From Austwickia sp039812465 (lineage in GTDB: Bacteria; Actinomycetota; Actinomycetes; Actinomycetales; Dermatophilaceae), in the NCBI GenBank assembly GCA_039812465.1, contig JBDIAS010000150.1:1-8338 (forward strand): a stretch of DNA of 8,338 nucleotides, written 5' to 3'. Position 1 is the first letter of the stretch. Each line of letters starts with the position of its first letter. Under the pieces are notes generated by a model. The model was not told where the DNA came from. It ran no database searches and saw nothing but the letters and a program-made list of their open reading frames with translations. Both the position numbers and the translations under genes were made by a program. Below are positions 1 to 5,361 of the stretch, one piece after another.

Positions 1-1242
1 ATCGGCTTCATGATGGACTGCGACACCACCGGCATCGAGCCGGACTTCTCGCTGGTCAAGTTCAAGAAGCTCGTCGGCGGCGGGTCCATGCAGATCGTCA
101 ACCTGACCATCCCGCGGGCGTTGCGCGCGCTGGGCTACCAGGACGAGCAGGTCGAGGCGATCGTCGAGTACATCGCGGAGCACGGCCACGTCGTCGACGC
201 GCCCGGGCTCAAGGCGGAGCACTATGAGGTGTTCGACTGCGCGATGGGGGAGCGGGCGATCTCCCCGATGGGCCACGTCCGGATGATGGCGGCCTGCCAG
301 CCGTTCCTCTCCGGCGCGATCAGCAAGACGGTGAACCTGCCCGAGACGGCCACCGTCGAGGACATCGAGGAGGTCTACCTCCAGGGCTGGAAGCTCGGCC
401 TGAAGGCGTTGGCGGTCTACCGCGACAACTGCAAGGTCGGCCAGCCGCTGTCGGACGCGAAGGCCAAGGGCGCCGACGCCGGGGCGGCCGAGCCGAAGGT
501 CGAGCGGGTCATCGAGTACCGGCCGGTGCGCAAGCGCCTGCCGAAGCGGCGCCAGTCCGTGACCACGTCGTTCACGGTCGGCGGCGCGGAGGGCTACCTG
601 ACCGCCTCCAGCTATCCGGATGACGGGCTGGGTGAGATCTTCCTGAAGTTCGGCAAGCAGGGCTCGACCCTGGCCGGCCTGATGGATGCCTTCTCGCTGG
701 CCGTGTCCGTTGCGCTGCAGTACGGGGTGCCCCTGGAGACGTACGTCGAGAAGTTCACGAACCTCCGCTTCGAGCCGGCCGGCCTGACGGACGACCCGGA
801 CGTGCGGATGGCGCAGTCGATCATGGACTACGTGTTCCGTCGCCTGGCGCTGGACTACCTCGACTTCGACACGCGCTCGTTCATGGGCATCCACTCGGCG
901 CAGGAGCGGTCCCGCCAGCTGGAGACGGGCTCGTACGCCCCCACGAACGGTGACGACGCCGACATCGAGGAGGCGCTGGAGACGTACTCGCAGAGCGCCG
1001 CCGAGAAGCACCGCCCGGCGACGGCGACCCACCTGGCGCACACGCTGGAGGTCAAGTCCGGATCCGGCGCCGCGGCAGCGAAGGAGGCCGACCCGCACGT
1101 GCACAGCTCCGCGGAGCTGATGGAGCACTTCCACGGCCAGGTCGCGGACGCGCCGATGTGCATGACCTGCGGGATCAAGATGCGCCCGGCGGGCAGCTGC
1201 TACGTCTGCGAAGGCTGCGGGAGCACGTCCGGCTGCAGCTGA
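1..1242 (+). CDS. nrdJ: Vitamin B12-dependent (class II) ribonucleoside-diphosphate reductase, C-terminal part
   Basis: Class II ribonucleotide reductases use adenosylcobalamin to reduce ribonucleotides to deoxyribonucleotides in the cytoplasm, independently of oxygen. The reading frame is open from base 1 (first residues IGFMMDCDTTGIEPD), so the start and most of the catalytic barrel lie to the left; 413 residues are visible. Fragment residues 1-150 are the end of the barrel, with the family stretches LVKFKKLVGGGSMQIVN, CAMGERAISPMGHVRMMAA, PFLSGAISKTVNLP and GWKLGLKALAVYRDNCK. After a basic linker, residues about 183-265 match the TSCPD-like domain of actinobacterial NrdJ (GGAEGYLTASSYPDDGLGEIFLKFGKQGSTLAGLMDAFS is interrupted here for length: GGAEGYL, SYPDDGLGE, GKQGSTLAG). 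Residues about 311-380 are a variable acidic/Ala-rich linker. The C-terminus has Cys387, 390, 400, 403, 406 and 412 in CMTCG...CYVCEGCGSTSGCS, the Cys-rich tail thought to re-reduce the active site. No truncation is seen at this end. Family assignment is very secure; the active-site residues are outside the window. Confidence 0.97.
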   Translation: MGFMMDCDTTGIEPDFSLVKFKKLVGGGSMQIVNLTIPRALRALGYQDEQVEAIVEYIAEHGHVVDAPGLKAEHYEVFDCAMGERAISPMGHVRMMAACQPFLSGAISKTVNLPETATVEDIEEVYLQGWKLGLKALAVYRDNCKVGQPLSDAKAKGADAGAAEPKVERVIEYRPVRKRLPKRRQSVTTSFTVGGAEGYLTASSYPDDGLGEIFLKFGKQGSTLAGLMDAFSLAVSVALQYGVPLETYVEKFTNLRFEPAGLTDDPDVRMAQSIMDYVFRRLALDYLDFDTRSFMGIHSAQERSRQLETGSYAPTNGDDADIEEALETYSQSAAEKHRPATATHLAHTLEVKSGSGAAAAKEADPHVHSSAELMEHFHGQVADAPMCMTCGIKMRPAGSCYVCEGCGSTSGCS

Positions 1243-1244
1243 CG

Positions 1245-1260
1245 GCGGGCTGCTGCCCGC
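1245..1260 (+). terminator. Small hairpin just after nrdJ
   Basis: GCGGGC (1245-1250) and GCCCGC (1255-1260) form a perfect 6-bp stem with a 4-base loop, starting 2 bases after the nrdJ stop codon. No T-run follows. It probably acts together with the larger hairpin at 1269-1310, either in termination or in protecting the mRNA 3' end. Short GC stems are common in DNA this GC-rich, so taken alone it is weak. Confidence 0.4.
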
Positions 1261-1268
1261 AGACGCCA

Positions 1269-1310
1269 CCGTGGTGGGCCGACCCTGGGCAAGGGGCCGG
1301 CCCACCACGG
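1269..1310 (+). terminator. Long perfect hairpin, likely nrdJ transcription terminator
   Basis: CCGTGGTGGGCCG (1269-1281) is exactly complementary to CGGCCCACCACGG (1298-1310), giving a 13-bp perfect stem around a 16-base loop. Inside that loop CCCT (1283-1286) can pair with AGGG (1292-1295), extending the structure. It lies 26 bases beyond the nrdJ stop codon and ahead of the next plus-strand gene, the position expected of a terminator. No T-tract follows, as is frequent for hairpin terminators in high-GC actinobacteria. The pairing is seen directly; the terminator role is inferred. Confidence 0.75.
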
Positions 1311-1349
1311 CGTTCGGGCATCCCATCACCGCCGACCAGGGCCGACTCA

Positions 1350-1416
1350 GCGGGTGGGGGCCCGGTTCCGCGGGTGACGGCCCGGTTCCGCGGGTGGGGG
1401 CCCGTGGATCCACGGG
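1350..1416. repeat. Three 20-bp tandem repeats running into a 16-bp palindrome
   Basis: Units begin at 1350, 1370 and 1390, exactly 20 bases apart: GCGGGTGGGGGCCCGGTTCC, then the same with GGG changed to ACG in the middle (two substitutions), then a third copy that matches for 15 bases and diverges in its last five. The third copy runs into CCCGTGGATCCACGGG (1401-1416), a perfect 16-bp palindrome. A degenerate echo (GCGGGTTCCGCG) occurs at 1471-1482. The block lies between the nrdJ hairpins and the gene at 1569, and no reading frame is needed to explain it. It could be a cluster of protein-binding sites or simply a slippage-derived repeat; the sequence does not decide. Confidence 0.8.
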
Positions 1417-1568
1417 ACCTGATGGGCGGTCCTGGGCCGTCATCGGCGGTTTCGGGGATCCATCCGCGGTGCGGGTTCCGCGAGCCGGGTTCGTCGCAGG
1501 GTCTGCTGGGTCGCCACCTGTGGATAGCAAACGTCGTCAAACGACATCACACGGCATCATCAAGTGTC
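1417..1568 (+). promoter_or_regulatory. Upstream region of the gene at 1569, with a small dyad
   Basis: This is the remainder of the 326-base gene-free stretch between nrdJ and the next gene. The last ~45 bases before the start are visibly less GC-rich than the rest, as is typical of a promoter region. They contain a perfect dyad, GTCGT-caa-ACGAC (1533-1545), and a CATCAT hexamer (1555-1560) that could be a weak -10 element, placed so that transcription would begin near the ATG at 1569. I see no convincing -35 element and no Shine-Dalgarno sequence. The rest of the stretch shows nothing I can assign. Confidence 0.3.
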
Positions 1569-2030
1569 ATGAACCCCCACGAGATGACCCCAACTGACAC
1601 GCTGTCGTTCGACGAGCTCCCGCCGGACTGGCCCAGCCTCCCGCTGACCGATCCGCTCATCGCCTCCGGGGTGGTGGATCTGTGTGTGCCCCTTCGCGAT
1701 CGGGACGCCTGGAGCATGGCCGTCCTGCTGTGCGACGCCGACTCCCGCCTGCTGCAGCCATGCCTGGTCGGCGACGTACCGCGCGTCAGCAACGACCTGG
1801 ACAAGCTGCGCCTCCTCAAGCCGTTCGCGCAGTTCGCGCGCGAGCAGGACGGCGGTCTGCTCGTGGTCCGCGCTCGCCCTGGTCAGCGCGCCGTCGACGA
1901 GGAAGACCGATCCTGGGCGCGGGTCGCGCAGCACGCCTGCGACGTGCGCTCAGTGCGTCTCGTCGGGGTCTGGCTCGCGACGCCCCGAGGGGTTCGCCGC
2001 GTGGACGATCCCCACCGACTCGCCGCCTGA
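1569..2030 (+). CDS. Hypothetical protein, 153 residues, function unknown
   Basis: I do not recognise this family with certainty. The protein starts MNPHEMTPTDTLSFDELPPD, has an acidic, Pro-rich N-terminus (residues 1-30), then alternating hydrophobic strands and helices: VVDLCVPL (35-42), WSMAVLLCDAD (48-58), GLLVVRARPG (96-105), DRSWARVAQHA (113-123) and VRLVGVWLATPRGVRRV (129-145). It has no membrane segment or signal peptide, so it is probably a small cytoplasmic alpha/beta protein. The RARPG...D..W...A...LVGVWLATP pattern recalls actinobacterial proteins with a degenerate RadC/JAB-like core, but the metal-binding HxH and downstream D are not evident, so this is only a suggestion. The frame stays open upstream into the spacer, where the translation is repeat-derived, so ATG 1569 (or in-frame ATG 1584) is the better start. 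Neither has an obvious Shine-Dalgarno sequence. The 80-base gap to the next gene holds hairpins. Confidence 0.7.
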   Translation: MNPHEMTPTDTLSFDELPPDWPSLPLTDPLIASGVVDLCVPLRDRDAWSMAVLLCDADSRLLQPCLVGDVPRVSNDLDKLRLLKPFAQFAREQDGGLLVVRARPGQRAVDEEDRSWARVAQHACDVRSVRLVGVWLATPRGVRRVDDPHRLAA

Positions 2031-2063
2031 CGGGCTCAGGACACGGGGCCTGGCGAGAGCCCG
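2031..2063 (+). terminator. Candidate hairpin after the 153-residue gene
   Basis: CGGGCTC (2031-2037) is complementary to GAGCCCG (2057-2063), starting at the base after the stop codon. Inside, CAGG (2037-2040) can pair with CCTG (2049-2052), so a longer stem with a bulge is possible. There is no T-run. Its position immediately after the stop supports a terminator or mRNA-end role, but the loop is long and the call is tentative. Confidence 0.4.
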
Positions 2064-2074
2064 GTCGTCTGCCG

Positions 2075-2102
2075 ATGCTGGTGCCGCGGACACCAGTAGC
2101 AT
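2075..2102. promoter_or_regulatory. Inverted repeat overlapping a putative -10 element ahead of the DUF2237 gene
   Basis: ATGCTGGTG (2075-2083) pairs with CACCAG-TAG-CAT (2091-2102) through 9 bp with a 3-base bulge and a 7-base loop. The right arm contains TAGCAT (2097-2102), a good match to the actinobacterial -10 pattern TANNNT. Its end lies 7 bases before ATG 2110, so transcription would begin at or next to the start codon and the mRNA would be leaderless. No Shine-Dalgarno sequence is present, which fits. A protein bound to the inverted repeat would cover the promoter. No -35 element is clear. The pairing and hexamer are seen; the promoter and operator roles are inferred. Confidence 0.4.
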
Positions 2103-2109
2103 TCCCAGC

Positions 2110-2511
2110 ATGGCGGCCCTGAACGTGTACGGCGAAGAGTTGCAGCCCTGCAGCACGGACCCGATGACCGGCTTCTTTCGGGACGGCAACTGCATCCTGG
2201 GCAGCCAGGCGCTCGGCGGGCACACGGTGTGCGTCGTGGCCACCGAGGAGTTTCTGCGCCACCAGGTCGCCACCGGCAACGATCTCGTCACCCCCGCCCC
2301 GCACTTCGCGTTCCCCGGCCTCAAACCCGGCGACTCGTGGTGCGTGTTGGCGGCCCGGTGGCGGCAGTCGTACGAGGACGGGTGCGCCTCGCCCGTACGC
2401 CTGGCCGCCACCAACATCCTCGCCCTTGAGGTCGTGCCGCGAGAGTGGCTGCTGGAGCACGCCGTGGACGCGCCCGACGACCTCAGCGAGCTCCTCGGGC
2501 CGCCCAGCTGA
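2110..2511 (+). CDS. DUF2237 family protein
   Basis: This 133-residue protein matches DUF2237, a family of small soluble bacterial proteins of unknown function. The family pattern is seen almost throughout: NVYGEELQPCSTDPMTGFFR (5-24), DGNC (25-28), HTVCVVATEEFL (38-49), GNDLVTPAPHFAFPGLKPGD (56-75), WCVLAARW (77-84) and GCASPVRLAATN (91-102). Cys14, Cys28, Cys41, Cys78 and Cys92 are present, the first four at positions usually conserved in the family. From memory of the family, the common WCLCA is WCVLA here and the usual ATH motif is ATN, so one Cys and one His are replaced. Length is typical. ATG 2110 is chosen because homology begins within a few residues and the upstream frame looks non-coding. 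There is no signal peptide or membrane segment. The gene is transcribed alone, with a possible promoter just upstream and a strong hairpin at its stop. Family identity is secure; no biochemical role can be given. Confidence 0.92.
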   Translation: MAALNVYGEELQPCSTDPMTGFFRDGNCILGSQALGGHTVCVVATEEFLRHQVATGNDLVTPAPHFAFPGLKPGDSWCVLAARWRQSYEDGCASPVRLAATNILALEVVPREWLLEHAVDAPDDLSELLGPPS

Positions 2512-2533
2512 GGACGGCCGAGCCGGCCGTCCT
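2511..2533 (+). terminator. Strong hairpin overlapping the DUF2237 stop codon
   Basis: AGGACGGCCG (2511-2520) is perfectly complementary to CGGCCGTCCT (2524-2533), a 10-bp stem closed by a 3-base loop. Its first base is the last base of the TGA stop codon. No T-run follows. The compact GC-rich stem fits a terminator, and because the next gene is convergent it could work in both directions. Its right arm is also part of the first unit of the tandem repeat array at 2526-2619. Confidence 0.7.
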
Positions 2534-2619
2534 GACGCAAACTCGCAGTCCTGGCGAAAGCCAGCCGTCCTGGCGCAAACCTGCCCTCCTGCACAAGTCC
2601 GTCGTCCTGACGCACGGCG
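2526..2619. repeat. Five imperfect ~19-bp tandem repeats in a convergent intergenic spacer
   Basis: Units start at 2526, 2545, 2564, 2583 and 2601 (spacing 19, 19, 19, 18). Each has the core (G/C)TCCTG at the same offset, followed in most by (A/G)CGCAAAC: GCCGTCCTGACGCAAACTC, GCAGTCCTGGCGAAAGCCA, GCCGTCCTGGCGCAAACCT, GCCCTCCTGCACAAGTCC and GTCGTCCTGACGCACGGC. There are no spacers between units, so this is not a CRISPR array. It fills most of the 132 bases between the DUF2237 stop and the FUSC stop. The composition (CAAAC islands) differs from the neighbouring genes. It may be one copy of a repeat family scattered around the genome; that cannot be tested here. Confidence 0.85.
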
Positions 2620-2643
2620 CAGCCCGACCTCATCCCGGCGTCG

Positions 2644-4020
2644 TCACCCGGGGTCCCTCGGCCGGGCGGCGTCGTCGGGGGAAGGCCACAGCCCGCCGTC
2701 CGACGGCGTGGAGGAGGCGGCGTCCACGGGAGTGCCGTACCCCAGGGCGTAGCGCGCCAGCGGCGTCGGCAGCGGCGGAGGGGCGGTCCTGCCGTTGACG
2801 GGCTTACCCTCGACGGTCGCATGCCGCTGGCGGGCCCGCTCCTCCACGTCCAGGTGGCCCAGGACCCCCTCAACAGCGGCCAGGATCGATCCGTGCAGGA
2901 GCCAGGTGGACGGGTCGCCGCGTCCGTCCACGAAGTAGAGCTCGGTCAGGATCGCGCGCGTCTCCCGCAGGATCTCCAGCGTCTCGGCGAGCGCGTCCTC
3001 CGCCTCGATCCGGCGCCCCTGCGCCTCGGCGACCACCAGCGTCCCGAACGCCTCGGCCGCGTCCGCCATGTCCAGCAGGACCACCGAGAACGCCCCGCGA
3101 AGCTCCTCATCGTGCCCGGGCGGGCCGCCGCTCGACGGCGGAAGCTGGTCCTGCAGCGTCTGGAACATCACCCGCACGGACAGAACCGTCGACTCCAGGG
3201 CCGCCAGCCCGCTGCGCAGGGAGGGGACGACATCGGCCATGGACAGGGAGCGTGGGTTGAGTTTGCGACGCTCCTCCACCTCCGCAATGCTCGCGTCCGC
3301 GGCCAGTACGAGCGGCGCCAGCTCGCGCGTCTGCAGGCGCCACGTCGACAGACGATCCGTGTCCACCCGCTCGACGATTTCGGTGCCCGCCCGACGCAAC
3401 ACGCCCGCGGTGGCGTCGGCGACCTCCCGGACCGCGTCGGCCCCCCGCCGCGCCGCGATCGGCGGCGGGAAGAGCAGCGTGAACGCCACCCCCACGCCGG
3501 CGCCGACCAGCGTGTTGAAGACGCGGGTGGACGCCGCGATCTCGTGCTGGGACACGCCGAGGATGAGCATCGCGCTGATCGGCGCCTCGAGCAGGGAGTC
3601 CCGCAGGCGCAGCAGGTGGCCGGCGATCAGGGCGGCGGCGATCACCAGGCCGAGGCTGGCCCAGCCAAGGCCCACCCACGTGGAGACCACGATCGCCAGG
3701 AACACCCCGGTCAGGACGGCAGCGACCCGCAACAGGCTCATCCGCAGGGTCGCGTACAGGCTGGTCTGCACGACCAGCAGGGCGGTGAGCGGGCCGGTCA
3801 GGTCCGTGCCGCCCGGGATGAGGGCCTTGCCGAGCAGGTAGGCCAGGACCGACGCGCTGGTCAACCGCGCGATGTCCTTGAGCGCGGAGCCTGCGCGGCG
3901 CCGGATACGGACCAGGTCACGCCGGCGAATCCGCCTCCGCGAGAAGCTGTCCGCGAGCAGGCTTAGGGTCGGTGACCTCACTCGCGCAGGATGCCACGAG
4001 GTCGGCGAGAATGCGCCCAT
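2644..4020 (-). CDS. FUSC / aromatic acid exporter-like membrane protein
   Basis: The protein (458 residues from ATG 4020) resembles the FUSC/ArAE superfamily, inner-membrane proteins that include aromatic carboxylate exporters and many uncharacterised members. It begins with a very basic stretch (SRRRIRRRDLVRIRRR, 27-42), consistent with a cytoplasmic N-terminus. A block of hydrophobic helices follows at about 51-68, 76-93, 96-118, 119-137, 146-157 and 166-185, ending in LLFPPP. The C-terminal half (about 190-400) is soluble and helix-rich (for example ADAVREVADATAGVLRRAG and AEDALAETLEILRETRAIL), and the last ~50 residues are Pro-rich and probably disordered. Length is shorter than two-domain YccS/AaeB types, fitting the single-domain group. 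The start is uncertain: ATG 4020 overlaps the divergent start at 4019 and lacks a good Shine-Dalgarno sequence, and GTG 3981 is an alternative. Substrate is unknown. The gene is convergent with DUF2237 and divergent from DUF445. Confidence 0.85.
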   Translation of the reverse strand: MGAFSPTSWHPARVRSPTLSLLADSFSRRRIRRRDLVRIRRRAGSALKDIARLTSASVLAYLLGKALIPGGTDLTGPLTALLVVQTSLYATLRMSLLRVAAVLTGVFLAIVVSTWVGLGWASLGLVIAAALIAGHLLRLRDSLLEAPISAMLILGVSQHEIAASTRVFNTLVGAGVGVAFTLLFPPPIAARRGADAVREVADATAGVLRRAGTEIVERVDTDRLSTWRLQTRELAPLVLAADASIAEVEERRKLNPRSLSMADVVPSLRSGLAALESTVLSVRVMFQTLQDQLPPSSGGPPGHDEELRGAFSVVLLDMADAAEAFGTLVVAEAQGRRIEAEDALAETLEILRETRAILTELYFVDGRGDPSTWLLHGSILAAVEGVLGHLDVEERARQRHATVEGKPVNGRTAPPPLPTPLARYALGYGTPVDAASSTPSDGGLWPSPDDAARPRDPG

Positions 4021-4021
4021 G
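3982..4021. promoter_or_regulatory. Divergent start junction with a shared CATG
   Basis: CATG at 4018-4021 contains the ATG of the plus-strand DUF445 gene (4019-4021) and, on the opposite strand, the most upstream plausible ATG of the FUSC gene (4020-4018). GAGAAT (4007-4012) could be a weak -10 element for DUF445, 6 bases before its ATG, which would give a leaderless message. I see no Shine-Dalgarno sequence for either gene and no clear -35 element. If FUSC really starts at GTG 3981, a 37-base gap opens between the two genes. The promoter call is speculative; the overlap of start codons is read directly. Confidence 0.35.
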
Positions 4022-5272
4022 GTCACCGTTGCCTTGACCGCCGCCGACGAGGAACGCCGGATCGCGTTCCATCGGATGCGCCGCGTTGCCACGTCGCTGC
4101 TCATCGTCGCAGCGATCATCTTCGTCCTGACGCTGCACCGCGACGGGGCGTGGGGCTACGTGAACGCCACCGCCGAGGCCGCCATGGTGGGGGCGATCGC
4201 GGACTGGTTCGCGGTGACCGCGCTGTTTCGGCACCCGCTGGGCATCCCCATCCCGCACACGGCCCTGGTGCCGAAGAAGAAGGACATCTTCGCCAAGGGC
4301 CTGGAGGACTTCGTCACGGGGAACTTCCTGACCGGGGAGGCGGCGCGCGAACGGTTCCTAGCCGCGGACACCACCGGTCGGCTCGCCGTGTGGCTGCGCG
4401 ACCCCGCCCACGCGCGACGCCTCGCCGACGAGTCCGCCAAGGTCCTGCATCGCGCCCTGGAGCACGTCGACCCGGAGGACATCCGCGGGCTCGTCGAGCA
4501 CTCCCTGATCCCGCGGCTCGTCGGGGACCCGGTCAGCCCGCTCGCCGGCGCGCTGCTGGAGGAGATCGTGCGCGACGGCGTGCACCACAACATGGTCGAC
4601 ATCGTCGTGATGGAGGCCCACGCCTGGCTGGTGGAGAACCCCGAGAAGTTCATGGGGATCGTCGGGGAACGAGTCCCCCTGTGGGCGCCGCACTGGCTCG
4701 GGGATCTCGTCGCCGACCGGGCCCACCTGGAGGCGGTCCGCTGGGTCCGCGACGTCCGGGACGACAAGAACCACCGCGTCCGGCGGGCCGTCGACGACCT
4801 CCTGGAGGACCTGGCCCGCAACCTGCAGGAGGACCCGGTCACGATGCGGCGCGCCGAGGCGCTGAAGGAGCGGCTGCTCACCCACCCGCAAACCACGGAC
4901 GCAGCCCTCGCGGTGTGGGAGATCGTCCGGTCGGTCCTCGCCAAGGCCCTGGAGGACCCGGACGGATTGCTGCGCACGCGCCTCGCCGCCGAGCTGGGCC
5001 GCCTGGGGGAGCGGTTGGCGACCGAGCCCGACCTGCGGGCCCGGGTGGACGCCCGCACGGGGGATGCGGTGGCGTTCATCGTCGACTCCTACGGCGCCGA
5101 GCTCGCGCCGATCATCTCGCAGGTCATCGCCCGCTGGGACGGCAAGGAGGCGGCCGAGCGGATCGAGCTGCACGTGGGCCGCGACCTGCAGTTCATCCGC
5201 ATCAACGGGACCGTGGTGGGCGGCCTCGTCGGCTTGACGATCCACACGCTGTCCCAGTTGGCGGCGGGTTGA
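4019..5272 (+). CDS. DUF445 family membrane protein
   Basis: This 417-residue protein belongs to DUF445 (which includes E. coli YjiN), envelope proteins of unknown function anchored at both ends. Residues 23-39 (VATSLLIVAAIIFVLTL) are an N-terminal membrane helix. The family signature follows at about 55-85: AAMVGAIADWFAVTALFRHP then LGIPIPHTALVPKKK. The middle (about 90-385) is a long charged, mostly helical region with repeated amphipathic segments (such as VRRAVDDLLEDLARNLQEDP). The end, HVGRDLQFIRINGTVVGGLVGL followed by TIHTLSQLAAG (shown split), is the conserved C-terminal membrane segment. Length is typical. ATG 4019 is chosen because homology begins near the first helix and the upstream frame overlaps the FUSC gene. 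A GC hairpin lies 12 bases after the stop. The divergent FUSC neighbour is also a membrane protein, which hints at, but does not show, a shared envelope role. Confidence 0.93.
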   Translation: MVTVALTAADEERRIAFHRMRRVATSLLIVAAIIFVLTLHRDGAWGYVNATAEAAMVGAIADWFAVTALFRHPLGIPIPHTALVPKKKDIFAKGLEDFVTGNFLTGEAARERFLAADTTGRLAVWLRDPAHARRLADESAKVLHRALEHVDPEDIRGLVEHSLIPRLVGDPVSPLAGALLEEIVRDGVHHNMVDIVVMEAHAWLVENPEKFMGIVGERVPLWAPHWLGDLVADRAHLEAVRWVRDVRDDKNHRVRRAVDDLLEDLARNLQEDPVTMRRAEALKERLLTHPQTTDAALAVWEIVRSVLAKALEDPDGLLRTRLAAELGRLGERLATEPDLRARVDARTGDAVAFIVDSYGAELAPIISQVIARWDGKEAAERIELHVGRDLQFIRINGTVVGGLVGLTIHTLSQLAAG

Positions 5273-5284
5273 CGCAGGTCGCCA

Positions 5285-5298
5285 GGGGCGGACGCCCC
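5285..5298 (+). terminator. Hairpin after the DUF445 gene
   Basis: GGGGC (5285-5289) and GCCCC (5294-5298) form a perfect 5-bp stem with a 4-base loop, 12 bases after the DUF445 stop and ahead of the putative importer promoter. No T-run follows. A weak to moderate terminator candidate; its position between two independently regulated genes is the main support. Confidence 0.45.
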
Positions 5299-5315
5299 GG
5301 CAGACGACGTCCCGT

Positions 5316-5321
5316 TACCAT
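5316..5321 (+). promoter_or_regulatory. Putative -10 element for the ABC importer operon
   Basis: TACCAT matches TANNNT and sits in the only T/A-containing patch (GTTACCATCG) of the 101-base spacer before the binding-protein gene. Transcription would begin near 5328, leaving a leader of about 46 bases that contains the inverted repeat and the ribosome binding site. I see no recognisable -35 element at the right distance, so the call is tentative. Confidence 0.35.
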
Positions 5322-5331
5322 CGAGGCGACA

Positions 5332-5352
5332 CCCGACCGTGACCAGGTCGGG
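5332..5352. promoter_or_regulatory. 7-bp inverted repeat in the importer operon leader, possible operator
   Basis: CCCGACC (5332-5338) is a perfect inverted copy of GGTCGGG (5346-5352) with 7 bases between, 21 bp in all. It lies just downstream of the putative -10 element and ends 9 bases before the Shine-Dalgarno sequence. As DNA it has the size and spacing of a dimeric repressor site; as RNA it would be a leader hairpin next to the ribosome binding site. No regulator gene is visible in the window. Confidence 0.5.
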
Positions 5353-5361
5353 ACCCTGACT

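Noticed and set aside
1401..1416. Mobile-element end or attachment site at the 16-bp palindrome
   Set aside because: No integrase, transposase or matching second copy flanks a segment. The nearby second GGATCC (1456-1461) is not part of a matching palindrome.
1519..1527. DnaA box (TGTGGATAG, 8 of 9 to the consensus on the minus strand)
   Set aside because: A single near-match without a cluster or an AT-rich unwinding element. One such site is expected by chance and gives no origin or regulatory evidence.
1158..1568. Upstream extension of the 153-residue gene into the spacer and the nrdJ end
   Set aside because: The extension is repeat-derived and Pro/Arg/Gly-rich, crosses the nrdJ terminator hairpin, and has no hydrophobic core pattern like the part after 1569.
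2526..2619. CRISPR array
   Set aside because: The repeats are directly adjacent with a 19-base period and no unique spacers, and no cas genes are nearby.
2821..3966. Long plus-strand open frame opposite the FUSC gene
   Set aside because: Its translation is rich in Arg, Gln, His and Gly with no family motif. It is the antisense shadow of the FUSC gene, whose own translation has clear membrane helices.
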